Under the pieces are notes generated by a model. That model was not told where the DNA came from. It did no database searches and worked only from the letters and a program-made list of their open reading frames with translations. DNA of 64,000 bases, taken from contig OX485808.1 in assembly GCA_950295325.1 (NCBI GenBank), positions 15,890,527 through 15,954,526 on the forward strand, in the 5' to 3' direction. Position numbers and translations under genes: made by a program. This DNA comes from Polytrichum commune. Its lineage: Eukaryota; Streptophyta; Polytrichopsida; Polytrichales; Polytrichaceae. This document shows, piece by piece, positions 22,980-36,500 of the stretch. How positions within the stretch are numbered: position 1 is the first letter of the stretch; the number at the start of each line of letters is the position of its first letter.

Positions 22980-24468
22980 AATAGAGGGATGGCTGGCCTC
23001 TAGAAATCATGGTTTTGTGATAAAACTGGTATGACTTCAGAATAGCATTTTTTGCTCTATAAAACTGAAATGACAGATACACTTTTCAATGTGGATTCAA
23101 AGCCTTCTTCTAACATCTGTTCAACGTTACACTGAATTTACAAAATTGGAATGTTATCTACCTATATGTGCACAGATGTATGCATGGACATAATAAAGTT
23201 GCTGAAGGAAGAGTCGTGAATGGACATCAAGAGTGAGATTCAACTTAATTAATTGCAACAATAATAATAATAATAATAATACATGTTGCTCCTCTTCAAC
23301 AACCATGGACATTCAATAAAAATCATGCACAGATCTAACTGTTTGAATGTGGCATATTAGACCTAACTAATCAGTCGTTCAAACTTCAGAACTTCACATG
23401 CGTAAGAGGTTGGAAGTGACAACTTTTTTGGATTTGTGCCTCTTCCAATAAAGTATGTGTGGGTTGTTATTTGGTTACTTTTGTTAATTGGACACCTTGA
23501 TTTGCTTACCAGTGTGTGCATCGAAGACACAGAGATGCATGTTTAGAAGAGATTGGACTATGTCTTTGAGTTTTATGAGCTACTCCACAGTCAAAAATGA
23601 CCACAAATGGGAGGACGTATGTATTCGATGAAAGAATCAACAAACGTGCACTTTCAATAAATGTAATCAAGGGAGTTCCGATTACCAATCTGAATTCTGT
23701 TGATTTTTCATCATAGATTCGCCAATACAACAAGAAGGTGAGGATTGATAGGAGCTTGCCACTAAGTATATGCTCGCATTCGTTCCTGACCCAGTTCTTG
23801 GAGACTGGTTCCTTTGAGGGCGGATATAGTAAGGGATAGATCCCCTGAGGCTTACGAATGTTGTATGAAGCAAACCGGCAAGGTATTATAGAATGAATGT
23901 TGCAATTTGAAGCAAGCTAACTCTAAGTTTTGATTACATGCCTTCACAACATTTATTCCTAGAACTGATGAGGCCCCCTTCTTGGAGATTGGTTCCCTGA
24001 ACGGTAACAGAAAGAGGCCATCCAAGAATTTTATAAAGCAAATGAACAGGAAGTCACAAAAGGATTGCTACAATTTGAAAGTGAAGTTACTTGAAAATGT
24101 AATCACACACCAACACAACATTCATAATTTCTAGAAATGAAAGCACAAAAGGGTCTATCCTTAACAAGGCTTAAGAACTGATGCTATGAAGCAAACTAAC
24201 AGGGTGTTGTAAAATGTTTGCTGGAATTTGAAAGTAAGCTTCAATACTCAAAGTTGTATTTACACACCAGCAGAGAGCAACATCACAACCTTAGCTAGGT
24301 ATACTTCTACAAGTCGGTTAGGTATGCGTTAGGGCACAACTCTTTCTTCATTTCGAGATGTGGCAGTGATATTCACTGCCATCTCAAATTTGAGCTTCAC
24401 GAAGAAGCTCAGAATAGATGGTTGCAAATAAAACAGTAGATGAGAGGTCATTTTTGGCATCAAAATTT
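22980..24468. other. gene-free interval
   Basis: No exon can be supported. There is an AAT trinucleotide run at about 23261-23281. The minus strand at 23506-23733 has a 75-codon frame of fairly ordinary protein composition but no recognisable domain and no convincing splice partners. Repeated phrases around TTGGAGA(C/T)TGGTTCC (23800 and 23980) and AATTTGAAAG / AAGCAAAC (several between 23870 and 24230) suggest diverged local duplication. Confidence 0.4.
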
Positions 24469-24753
24469 CTATTTGTCCAGCTTCTTCAGAATATCGTGGG
24501 CTTTTTCTAACGATGCCACGACTTTGGGAGGCTCATTTGACCCCCCGGGTCCATTCATCTGCTCATTCTTTTTTACAATTACGTCCGCGATGTTTCCCAA
24601 TTTGTTCAACACCTGCTTCATGTTTTCTTTAATAGCTTGTTTCACTTCTGGGTCAACCCCCTTTCCCTTCCCCCTCGGAGTGCCCACGCCCGAACCGCTG
24701 GTGGAACTCGGCCCGCCCGAAGCCGGTTTCTTCCCTTCTGCCTTGTCGGACAT
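24469..24753 (-). CDS. small hypothetical protein (94 aa)
   Basis: This single open frame starts MSDKAEGKKP and ends LKKLDK. The start is the first true ATG of the frame. It is markedly more GC-rich than its surroundings and has a sensible protein layout: residues 1 to about 35 are a polar Gly/Ser/Pro/Lys-rich, probably disordered segment, and the rest is a charged region likely to form two helices (around EVKQAIKENMKQVLNKL and VVASLEKAHDILKKL). I do not recognise a family. No signal peptide, membrane segment or metal site is visible. It could be a complete one-exon gene, the last exon of a longer gene, or a retrocopy. The composition contrast and absence of an overlapping better candidate are the main support. 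Confidence 0.5.
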   Translation of the reverse strand: MSDKAEGKKPASGGPSSTSGSGVGTPRGKGKGVDPEVKQAIKENMKQVLNKLGNIADVIVKKNEQMNGPGGSNEPPKVVASLEKAHDILKKLDK

Positions 24754-24789
24754 CTTTGAAAGCAAAATTTCAGGGACCTCAAGGAGCTC

Positions 24790-27700
24790 GAGTCCCTAGT
24801 TTGGCCTCGAGATATTCCCAAGCCCGACGATGTACGAATAACTTATTATTTGAAATTCGACATGATCGAAAGGCGCGTCTCAATCCTGCTTATGTTTTAG
24901 AGGGAGTTCACACATGAGAAGGCAGATTGCCAATTAATAAAAAATAAATAAAATTCTTGATAGTGATAATGTTTTACTTTTTTGGGTTGCCCTCCCCCCT
25001 GGCAATGACCTCATGTTCATGCATATGTATGTTTGAACAACTGACTTCTGATTCTTCCACTAAGCTTTTGTAGGTACTTCAAACATGTTATTGATGAGAA
25101 ATGTGAGCCATTTTGCACTAGTTTTGCGAAATTTTGAATCTACTTGCACTCTTCTGTTTCTAGGTAAGGGGAGTAGCTTCAAAATGGATAATCGAACCTT
25201 CTCACCCATTGTGACTGATATCGCAATTATCTTAGAGACAGACAAGGTTCAAGCCCAACACTGTCCAACTTGCCTCCCCACAATAAGTGTATGTGAGCAT
25301 TTTTATTAGCTCCGACCTACATGATCTCATCATCAACATGGACATGCATTTTATTCTTTTCAAGTCACCATATTATTCTTCTCCAAAGAGAGTAGGCTCT
25401 TCTCAGGACTATTGAAATCTAGTTGTCATCTATTATTAAGAGAGAGAGAGTTTACATCGTTGACCTGAAAATATTTTAGACTTCATTGCAAGAAACCTTG
25501 TGCACTAATAGATAGATATAAATGCGGGCTTATGACGTAGTAGAGATGTACATTATTACAAGAAATTCAGGATTTGTGAGCTACATGATTTCTCCCCACA
25601 CGTTTGTTTTGAAGAGCTGTAGAGAAACTTAGGCTCGCAGTGCACATTAGGAGAAGAAATTGCCCTCTGAAAACGTCTCACTTCCTATGCAGTATGATTG
25701 CAAAGATCTAGATTTCTAGGAGGAGAAGTCGCTCTTTGAAAACACGTCACTTCCTAAACGGCATGAATTTCTTAGATACTAACTTGATTATTTTTTTCCT
25801 TTGCCTTGGTTATCCCGAAGAATGCAAAGTTTGGCACATTGTGATAATCCCTACAATGAATCACTCACGTGCCATGTTTCTGAAAAGTCACAGCAACACG
25901 ATTTTTAGGTTTTCAGTATGCCTTTTAGGGTTGAGACCAACATTTGGCAGGGTTCCTATATCATTTGCTGAACACCATCTGGGACGCATCAAATTTGAAA
26001 CACTAACAACCCAGTTTCTGATCAACAACCGCTCATGATTGGGAGCCTTGTAATTTTAACCATAACTTTATACAAAGTGCATACACTTAAATTACCTCTT
26101 CATGTGTGTATTGTTCATCTTGTGGCTATGAAGCTGTAGCTGGGCCTGCAACCTCATGATGCCCGTGATATGCGTATCAAATTTCAATTAACGATGCCCG
26201 GACGTAACATCTGTGGCTTGAGCTCTGCAAATTTCTTCACCATGGGGAGGGAGGCCAAGGGTCATGAGGATGAGAGGGAAGCAACCCTTGGTGTCCTTAG
26301 GCTTTTGTACCTTTTCATCAAATCCCATTACACATTGGACAAATAATTGCGCTCTGAAACAGTGATCGGGGAGATTTTTGGGCATAATCGGTTGAGATCC
26401 TAGTGTTTGCTAATCCAACCGGTTACATGTTGACATCCTCCGGTTTTCCTTTATTAAACTGGGGTATATTCTATAGATTCCTCTAAAATGATCGGTAATT
26501 TTCCTGCAGTCTTGAACTTCAACCGGTTATTTCTCAAACTCAACCGGTTCATTTGTAACTAACTGCCGGTTCTCCCCCGATCATTGCTCTGAAATCGATC
26601 TATCAAATCCGTCCATTTTCTGAAGCAATTCAGTGTACATTTCATCCCTTGTGTGGTTGAGATTTGCGTCGTGGATCCATGCATAGACTCGCCAATTGGA
26701 TATATATATATATATATATATACACACTGTAGCATAGCATTGGCTACACTGGTATCACCTATTAGTGTGGGTTACCATTTGGAGATGTACGTCGCTAGAA
26801 CTTTATAATGAGAATATATATTTTAACCCAAACAACATAAACAACCCATATGCACATCGAGGAACATGATGAATAGCAACATGTTGCGTTTTGAAAGGTA
26901 GATCACACGAATAGGTGATGCCTAGCAACCTCTTAGATCCATTGCAAAACTTCGAGAAGTTGAAGCTTGGATATATATAGAGATAAAATATGTGGCTCTA
27001 TTGAGGGCACTTCCAAGTCCACAAACAACTTTTGGCCAATGGAGTTTAGATCACAACAAGAATTTTCTCATCTGGTTAGCAATAGCGAATCGCAAAGATT
27101 GTCATTTTAAGCTTCACAGTCGGAGTTGAGATGCAAAAACTACACGAAGTCGAAATGAAGATTTTCGTTCTCCTTAGAATGCTCCAATTATGTTAACCAT
27201 AAAATGGTGTCTTTAATTGGAGCACATAGCCCAATCTCATTGTGACACATGTCTTTTTGATGTCCATTCTTAACAACACACCTTCCCATACACTACTTAA
27301 ATATATGTGTTTGAATAAGATGAGTGACTCAACAAGAGAGAGAAGAAACGTTGACCATGCGATCAGCGTGATTGGAATGCCCGTTCGACCCGCCCTTGGT
27401 ATTATACCCTCATGATATAATACCAGTGGTGCAGGACTACTAACCCCTCTCGGGGTGGGCATTATAGTAACCAGATTGGCCAGGTGCTTATGGACACTTA
27501 GCTGTTGGGTATTTAGGAGTCTAATAGTGGTTATGCGTCTGTTGGTAATGGCTCGTTGTTTTCTATTCTCCTTTTGTGACTCAGCAACATAAGGCTTGCA
27601 TACTTTACCTTATCCCAGAATCTCTTCACGGCATTTGAAAGCGGTGATCCATGCTCTGAGTACTTTTGTTTGCTCAGAATGCAAAGGATTCTTGCCCAAT

Positions 27701-27865
27701 TCTTGCAAGTTGCTAGTGAGGATGATCTGCTCTTGAATTGGATACTTATAACTTGATTTCCCAAAACCTCGTTTAGAGCAGGATACTTGAAAGTTCAGAC
27801 TCCCATGTAGTCCGTAGCATAGTCAGATCTTGGAGAAATTCAGTCTACCTATTTGTACACAAATT
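24790..27865. other. gene-free interval
   Basis: No coding exon is supported. Contents seen: a near-duplicate pair around GAGGAGAAGTCGCTC / GGAGAAGAAATTGCCCTC with AAAACGTCACTTCCTA (about 25650-25760); a cluster of ACCGGTT-type words (26410-26580); a TA dinucleotide run at about 26700-26722. Open frames up to 100 codons lack any domain signature. Confidence 0.4.
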
Positions 27866-28189
27866 CCAACATTGATTGAGCTACGTGGCTCTATTGTGAG
27901 CACTTTCAACTTCGCTTTCAATCGTTGGATCGAATGGGGAATTGTCTCATTCGGTTAGGCATTGCAAACGGATTCCAACATTGATTGAGCTATGCGGCTC
28001 TATTGTGGGCACTTTCAACTTCACTTTCAACCGTTGGATCGAATGGGGAATTGTCTCGTTTGGTTAAGGCATTGCAAACGGATCCAACATTGATTGAGCT
28101 ATGGGGCTCTATTGTGGGCACTTTCAATTTCACTTTCAACCGTTGGATCGAATGGGGAATTGTCTCGTTTGGTTAGGCATCGCAAGCCA
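27866..28189 (+). repeat. 109-bp tandem repeat, three copies
   Basis: Copies begin CCAACATTGATTGAGCTA at 27866, 27975 and 28084, each running through CACTTTCAA, TGGATCGAATGGGGAATTGT and GTTAGGCAT. The spacing is exactly 109 bp twice. The copies differ at only a few positions, so the amplification is recent. No coding function is inferred; frames crossing the array are repeat shadows. Confidence 0.9.
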
Positions 28190-29029
28190 CACAGAGAGTC
28201 GTTTTAGGTTTCAAAATCGATGTTGAAATGTAAAATCTATAAGAGGTCAAATTGAAGCTTTTCGTTCTTTGTGAGTGATCGTATAAACCTTTTTAATTGT
28301 ATGTTAATTGAATGGAGCCTAGTATACCTAGTGTTTATGTCATAGTCCTAGGTATTGGTAATATGTGTTCTTTGGGTGTCCATTCTTAACTACAAACCTT
28401 CTCATAATAGGTACTACACTCATATCTAGGTGTCCAATAAAGAAGAGTGATAAGATAAGGTCCACATAAGGTAAGTGAGCCTATTGTGGGCACTTCCAAC
28501 TACACATACCGATTCGGCCATTGGATCACCACTCGGGGGGGGGGGGTCATTGGCAAAAATTGTAGAAACAACATGCGATAAAAAAATAGGGTCTAATGTA
28601 TTCATTGTAGATAAATTTTGTAAAAAAACGTACATATAGTATAGGGGGTTTTAAAATAATGAAACATGTTTACATGTAAAATTTTATCACATATGATGGC
28701 CTCTTTTATCTAGTCAGCATATGTAAAATAACGTGGAAACAATTACTAGGGGTAGCGGGGCTAGGGTAGGGTCTGTGCTAGTGAATGAAAACATGATTTT
28801 CTGTTGTAAGAAGAGAAATGTCCTTAATGAAAAAATTGCCACTTACAGAACCAAAACAAAATGGGGTGTAAGAAAAAAAAAGGGACAACAATTGGGCTCC
28901 GAGAAAGAAAAAATTGGGATATAGTCAAAAAATTGGTTACTTGGGTATAAGCAAAAAATGCATTATAAGTAAAATAGGGTATTTTTGAATGATTCCCCCA
29001 AATTTTATATTAACAGATAGGGTGTATTA
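28190..29029. other. gene-free interval
   Basis: No exon is recognised. There is a G-run at about 28536-28546. The right end grades into the partial family G element. Confidence 0.4.
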
Positions 29030-29381
29030 AAATTTCATTGAGTGTCCCCCCAAAAAAGAAATAACATTCAAAGAGTGCCTAAAATCACAATTATGCAAGT
29101 GACATTCATTGGAATCCAACAAAGTAGCATCAAATAACTTCAACAGTGTCTTTACGCAACATCAATCTCACTCATGGTCCAAAAACAATACAAGCATGAA
29201 TTTTGCTCTGCAAGTCATGCTGACACACTACCATAATAATGGGAATGAATGTCTAACTTATTTAAAATTAGTTTTTGAATCTACCCAATTTTAGAAAATT
29301 GTTTTCTGGGCTACCTAACTTACTTTTGCATTGTAATTAATTATTAGGCAAAAAGGTGCCCAAGCTGCTAGAGAGCTACGG
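29030..29381 (-). mobile_element. TIR element family G, partial copy 2
   Basis: In reverse orientation this matches both the interior (GGCACTCTTT...GGGGACACTCAA-type block) and the terminus (CCGTAGCTCTCTAGCAGCTT) of 15260-15864. The terminus is at 29381 with TA next to it. The opposite terminus is missing or replaced, so the copy is truncated. Confidence 0.7.
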
Positions 29382-31700
29382 TAGCTAGCCACATAAGACA
29401 AATAACCACATATAAAGGCGCACATGCCTTTCCTTAGAAGTTATAACTTATAAGCGGACTCCAATGAGACCAGATCAAAGGAAATGGACGACCAATGTTT
29501 GGGGAGAAACGATATTTAGTGTAATGGTGGCCGGTTGGATTTGTGAAAAGTCCGGTTGAATTGGGAAAGTGGAGGATGTGAAACTGGTGCTTTATAAAAA
29601 TAAAATAAAAATGGATTTCAACCGGCAACCATTTTGAGGAGGAGGATTTTTACCTGGATGAATTATGAAATAAGCGGATTTCATCTGGTTTGATTCATCT
29701 AGGGTTGGATATCATCTGGTTCTAGGGTTTAGGCTATGTGTTCGTTGTAGGCTTGTAGCAATTTAGTGAATGGCGGACAAGCGAAGCTTTTGCTTCATCA
29801 TTGCATTTCATTGTTGATGGCTAGCGTTTAGAATGTATTATGAATGTGTCTATGAAAGATCGTCATGGTGATCTTGATAACGTACTAATGAAAGCCATAG
29901 CTTTATAAAGGAACTCTACAAAGTTTAGATGGTTGTTTTCACATCCACAAAGATACCTTTCAAGGCGTTTTTCTCTTGAAGGTGAAGATGATACTGTTGA
30001 TTTTGACTCTAATAGTTGATGAATTTCATTTTTGTATATAGTATGGTATGTTAGGTTACTCTTTTATCATGTTGTGGCCTCAAATCTAATACAAGGTTTT
30101 AAAACCTAGGTATGATAGAAGAGTAAATCCATGGGCATCAACCAGTTGATGGGTTATTTTGAGTTCAACTCCTGCTATGGGTAAATTGTTGATAATCGTT
30201 GTTGTTTCTTGTGTGTAATGAATTGTTGATCATTGTTGTTGGATGTTGATATCATTACATATTATTATTGTATATTGATATGTTCTTTGGATGTTGTTGT
30301 TGAATGGTGTATGTTGTTTGTAGATATAATTTTGCTACATTGGAAAACCGGCTTACTTACCAATCCCCAAGTTTTTGGCCGGTTGTCATTACAATGAAGA
30401 AGAAATTAGCCGGCACTTGAAAAAAAAGAAAAAAGGATATTGACCGGTCCAAATTAATGGCAACAAGTTTGCAACCGGTCAAATCCTGAAAAAACCGGTA
30501 GAAGTTGTGAAGGGGAGGATTTTAGCCGGTTGAGCTCAAAAATCTCCTGAACCATGTGGACAACATGTGAGGTGTGTAGGACCATCTAAATTAGGGTTAG
30601 GTTATAGCCAATCGGGCGATTGCACCGAATCCCAAAACATCTTGACCACACTTGAAGCCTAATCTACAACTTACATTGCGTAGTTTGCAAGGGAGCGTTC
30701 AAAGAGACGTTTCCCAATGCACAAATCCAACACATCCAAGTTCCAAAGCTCAAGGGTGTTGTTTTGACCTCGATGGTCAAACTTCCTAAGTCTTGCATTA
30801 TTTGTTTGTAGATTTGTTTGTAGTTTGGGATTGGAGAGCACTACGGGAGGCAGAGTAAACCACTTCTTTTTGTATTGGTTAAATTGAAAGTGATATGCTT
30901 AAAAACATCTTGAGCTTAAGTGAGCATGAATGGAATACTATGAAACGTAATTTAAATCAGTTGACTATTTGTTTTTGCCATATAGATTGGTTGACTTGTA
31001 ACGACACGAAACATTTGGGTTAGTGTAGCCCACACTGTTCATCATCAATCCACATTGATCAACTTGCCATCACTGGGTGACAACTAGAGAAGGTGTCATG
31101 TGTCACTTGGTGTCAAGATATACGTGCCTAAATCGAACACAACAATAAATTTGGACACCAATATTTGAGTGGGCTGTGGTCATAGACTCAATAATCAACA
31201 TGATTGGGGGAGGGGGGGGGGACCTATATGACCATTTAATGAGCACGAGAATCTTCACTTCAATAATGAATTCATACAAGCGTTACAAATTATGAGGATA
31301 ATTGCTATGGACATGACTTGGATGTACTAATCACCTTGCGCTAATCCCGTGTTTCATATCCTACTAGAAATGGGTGCAAAGAGGAAAAGAAATCCATCTA
31401 ACACACTTCTATCCTTACGTGACAACTTGACAAGTCAGTCTAAGGCCTCTACTTAACATGGTGCACCGATTTTAGTGCCACACTAACTTCGATGTTTTAG
31501 TGTATAGTTGCCAACTCTCCCTACTCCTTGGCTTATACATAAGGACAGTTGTCAAATAGCCTGAACATTATTGCGTTTCAGAAACTAACTTGTTTTTTTG
31601 ATAAGTATATAACTTTTTTTTTACTTTTTTTTTTTGCACAAATTGATAAGTATATAACTAAAAACACTTGACTATTTGGATAGGATTTGAAATGTCTGCA
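29382..31700. other. gene-free interval with CCGGTT-rich stretch
   Basis: No exon is supported. Words such as ACCGGT, CCGGTT and GCCGG recur about ten times between 29525 and 30550, and again in 26410-26580. Near 31200 there is a G-run preceded by a segment resembling the window's end (AACATGATTGGGGG... and GGACCTATATGACCATTTAATGAGC; compare 63910-63960), a dispersed repeat. Confidence 0.4.
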
Positions 31701-33518
31701 ATGCCCCTATAAAATCACAGGACTAGCTATGACGAAAGTTTCCGACAGAACCCATCCCCGACCAGTTTCACATCCATAAATTGCAACGAGAAATGCCAAA
31801 ATTAATGTCTGCAACTTTGCTCCTTCAGTAAAGTAGCACTGCCGACGAGAACGGGCTTGCCATGACTGGACGAACGAAGGAAGCCGTCCCCTCGTTCTCC
31901 GTCGTCGGAGACCAACACAGCACAAATGCCATCTCCCACAAGCGAACGCGGACAAAAGCTGAACCCAGGTCGGCGACCGTCAGTCGGGTCTGGCTGCGGT
32001 TAAACCCAACCTTCCATGGACGAACGTGGGCGACGAATGCGTCTTGTTCGTCGGTTGTCAGCTTGACTGCGTCTTCTTCGGCTTAGATCAATCTCTTGAG
32101 CCCCGGCGAGTGAACGCTTTGCGTGCAAGCTTATTAGAGCTATGGCCTTCCTGCGCGCTTCGGTGCAAGTTCCTCTCGTGTACACCATGTCCAGAATTTC
32201 CTGCTCGAAGAAGCATAGGATGACAATAATGGCGAGAAGTTTTCCTTGAATCTGGTTGCTGGCGCCATAACTATCTCCGTCTACGGAGGTCTGAAGCTTC
32301 TTGAAGGTCTTTCCTCGCAACAAGTGTTCCTGATTACTACATTTTTGTTGTTTTTTTTTTGTGTACAAATGTCGTAAACTCTGGATTTAGCTCCTTATGT
32401 ACGCGTGTGCGGAAATTCCTCCTTCTTACTGAGGACAAAAATGTTATCTCTCTGGGAGAGTACTCTGTTCACTCTGTTCTTTCATATTTGGATTGCAGCT
32501 TCTTGAGGTGTTTGATCGGAACAAGTCTTTCCTGATTTGTCCTTTTTTGATGTCCACGAATGGTTTTGAGCTTGTGACGTAGCTTCTCTTATACGCTTGT
32601 GTGATTTTCTTCATTGCAACTGAGAAAGAGAATGTTATTCCTCAGGATCAACTCTATTTTCTCCATCTTTGTTCGCTGCTTAGGTCATTTTTGTCAGTTT
32701 GATTGTGGCGAGATCATAAAGTTGATTGAAAATGCCTTTATGTTTTTCTGAGCCACTTTCTTCATTCTTTATACATTGTTGCCTTGTAGTTCTCACGAGT
32801 GAAGAAGGACGATTCCCTCATTGATAGGAAACTTCCATTCTGATTTGCGTGCAATTTATTTGCTGCGAGGGTTTTTAATTCCTGTTGTGATTATGCTCAG
32901 TTTGCATCAAGGCATTCGGAGCTGGAATATTATCAACTTTCTTTTGGAATCTTTTGTCCACTCCTTACATTCTATATACTTCTTTTATTGATGGAAGTAT
33001 GCGCACATTATTGTCCATCCTCATTTTCGATGAATCGTACACTTCAATTATCCATTCCCTTACAGCACTCTCTTCCACCACCCTTTCATTTAGCGCGTAC
33101 TTCTCTGTCAATTGGCTAGTTCAAAACTCAAAACTCGCTAGTGGCTCGGATGATACATAGTTGGATAATCTCAGTACCGTTGAGGTTCAGAATACTTTCT
33201 CTGCATTTCAAGGCTGTCCAAGAAGGTTGTGCATTTAAAAATGCGTTAAAAGCGTTTTTCTCCGTCTATTCTTTTAACGAACTCAAGGAGAAGAATTTCT
33301 GGTAATGAGGCTGAAGAGTCGTAATTCTATAGCAGCTCTTTGTAAGGGATCAAGAATGAGTTCCGGCAATTTGGCTACACATTTTGAGATTGACGGATGA
33401 TTAACAAGGTTTCTGGAGAAGTTGTATCAGACATACAAATTGCACTTGCAACGGGTATGCAAAGTGCCACAACTATCATCTAGCGGAAACTTATAATACC
33501 TCAAGAAGCAGAGTTGCA
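31701..33518 (+). promoter_or_regulatory. probable promoter / 5' UTR region of the CAN nuclease gene
   Basis: A GC- and CpG-richer patch at about 31840-32230 is followed by T-rich sequence up to the CAN start codon at 33519. This is the usual appearance of a plant promoter and 5' leader, possibly with a leader intron. No TATA box or transcription start can be fixed by eye. The short open frames on both strands have no recognisable domains. Confidence 0.35.
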
Positions 33519-36500
33519 ATGGGGAACGCAATTCGGCGACTAGCCGATTGTTGTCACGGGTCACCCACTTCAGATCAGTTCCAGGTAGGGGGACAATATC
33601 CTGGTCAATATCCTGGGCAGTATCATGGCCAATATCCTGGGCAGTATCCAGGCCAATATCCAGGGCAGTATCCTGGACAGTACCCTGCTCCATATCCGGG
33701 TCCATTCCCTGGTCAGCATCCAGGGCAATATCCAGGACAGTATCCTGGGCAGGGTGTTCCTCAAGGTGAACTCCTGGAAAGGCCTCCCGATTCTGTTGGA
33801 TTTACTGCCCTCGCTCGAGATCTATTTCAGTTTGAAACGACAAACAAGGTGAGTCGCTAGCTAGTCGTTTCATCCTGTCGTGTCGTGATTTGTTAGATGT
33901 GAGAGAACAAATACATGCATTTAGTTTTATCTGTTTCACTGTAGGATTTCGTCTTCATTAATATACATGAGTGATGAGCACTAGGTATTAGGAAACGTGG
34001 CCCTTCCCATTTGACACGGGTGGTCATTAGCACACGACCCAATCCACAACAGTTGAGTAAATTTTATGACGGTTGTAGGTTGGGCTCAACTCTTGTCAAT
34101 CGAGTCGTGTTCTAACGACTACCTATGTGAAATGGGAAATGCGTACATGTTGTAACAACCGTCTGTGTCAAATGGGAAGTGTGTTCTAGGACCATGCTTC
34201 CTACTAGCAGAGGTTGTTTAATCTAGTGAATGCATCTAGGAATGGAAAATATTTATTCTACTAATCGAGGCATAGCCAATTCAAATGACATATAACAAAA
34301 ACTTATCAAGTCAGCCGACTCTAACTTGGAATTTGATTGTTCTCAGGTGCCAGAAGGATTAAGCCAGCATGTCAAGTCAACAAAAGCCACTCAAGTCAAC
34401 TGGTAGGCATACAAGCCCCTGTTTCATTTTTAGCAAGGTGCTCGAATGATGGATGATGTCTTACAATTGTTTGGGATTAGGGTGATAATGTGGTCAAGGG
34501 TGAGTGTGGAATGGTGTTAGCACTTACCATATACAAAGCAAGAGTTGGATGCTGCTTAATTTAATTGCATGAGATGAATGAGGTGCCAAGAGTTTCTTAT
34601 GTGCTTGTTTTGGAGAGGATTGTTAATACTTGAGTACCAACATTGAGTATTGTGTAGTCTGATCTTGGTACTCTTAGATGGAGCTATGTGTGTCCTATTT
34701 AATTGTGGTTTGAATTTGGATGAAAGGTTTCGCAAGCTTTTGGCTGAATGGAAAAGAGCGCAGCCAGCTCCAACCACTCCTGAGGAGGCCTCTAAATTGG
34801 TTAAGCGTGCCCTGCAAGGCTGCCGCATTGCTGATGTTCAGGTCAGTCCCGTACTTAATTTTGAGGGTGTGTTCATGGTTGCTTTGGCGTCTTGTAGTCT
34901 AGTCTAATTCATCCTTATAAAGCGAAGTGTATCTTGCCGCACCATATTTCTGACGTCTCGGTGGTTCATGCATTTTCAATCCTAATAAGATCTGGCATAG
35001 AGATTGGTCAAATTAAGGTCAAGATACAAATGATAGCAGATTCTTCAATTTGAAAGTCCAACCTCTAAAGTCTTACCTTCAAGAACCTCGCATGGGCAGG
35101 CCCACAGCAATGGCTGAAGTGGGTGTGGGTGATGGAAATGCTAGCATGTCAAGACGTTGGATACGCACTTCTAGCCTGCTTGCTGTATGAGAGCTTGCAC
35201 AGCATCAGCAATAGCGTAGTTGTGTTGAAGGCCCACTAGCAATGTCATTCATGAAGTGTTTTCCACAAGTTCGTAGTGTAGAAAAGTTCCTCCAGGGATC
35301 ATACCATCTCGCAGGAGTATAGAGGTAGTACCTGAAGGCTGAACTTGTTTCTCTTTCTCTGACTAATTTTCTGAACTTCTTTTACAGGGTTTACTGAATT
35401 TCTATGGCCTCCCTACAGTACCTGCTACAGGAAGTGGCCGTCCACAACCTGTGGGGTTTGTAACTGGTGGAACCTGGCCTCAAGGTGTTAAATATGAGAT
35501 TACTACTCTCCCGGTATGTGTTTTGCAAGAAAAGAAACTAACAATTCTTGAACCTTCTTGATTTCAAATTGGCGATACTCGAAACTTCAGTCTTTCTCAC
35601 TGATTCATAACGCCCATCTTATCAAGCTCTTTGCGTCATTCTTTCTTGCAATGCTCTGTAGAATGTATGGCATGCGAGTTGATTTAATGGTCTCATTTCT
35701 CCGTTAAACAGCAAAGCCATCACACATATACCTCCTTTGCTACAGTGTTTGTGTTTGTTTCCACACTTTGACAAGTTTTTGCCTATAGTTGAGTCACTGT
35801 CAAGTTAGATACTTAATATTCTCATTACAGGTTGAGGAAAGTGCAGTAGCAGATGGAGACACGATTACAGTGTACGTAGATGTGTACAAAGATGCTCGAG
35901 AAACATCCTATCTACCACAAGCTGTAGTAGATGCTGCAAACAAAAGACGCACAGCCCGAGCTCAACACGACTCTGCTACTGCTGAAGCCATGCAAGCTAT
36001 CATAAAGCAAGCAGACTATAAGTGCGTATCCAACGTCTTGACATGCTAGCATTTCCATCACCCATACTAGTAGCACACGTTTGGTCCCATCTGGAGATTT
36101 GGTGTTGTGTCCTCTGGTGTTAGCAACACCAACTCGTGTACTTCTACTATGTCGCACAAGTTGTACATCACTTTTCACAAACTTACCAAGCTCTAGAAGA
36201 GCAGAATTCAGTATCATGGAATTGCTCTGGGCAGGTTCTCCGGTGTAAGAGAAGTTTACATTGATGGTGGACACTTATTAAATTGTCGCTGATTGAATGA
36301 GCTTGGCGTGTTTTCAGGATTATTGATGGTAAACATGGCAAAGAGGAATGCCTTGCACGCAAGTATCGTGTCCGCTTAAAGTAAGGAGCTTCATCATCAA
36401 TCCCGCCCTAATAAAGTGACTCTTTTGCATACAGTATCTGTATATGAAGGTTACTTCAATGCACTGAAGCCATATTTGTGTACTTTCACAGGGGTATAGA

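Noticed and set aside
33548-33852. Three additional open frames over CAN exon 1, on both strands
   Set aside because: They are shadows of the 12-bp minisatellite, which keeps every frame open; only the [12 protein letters not shown] frame continues through conserved exons.
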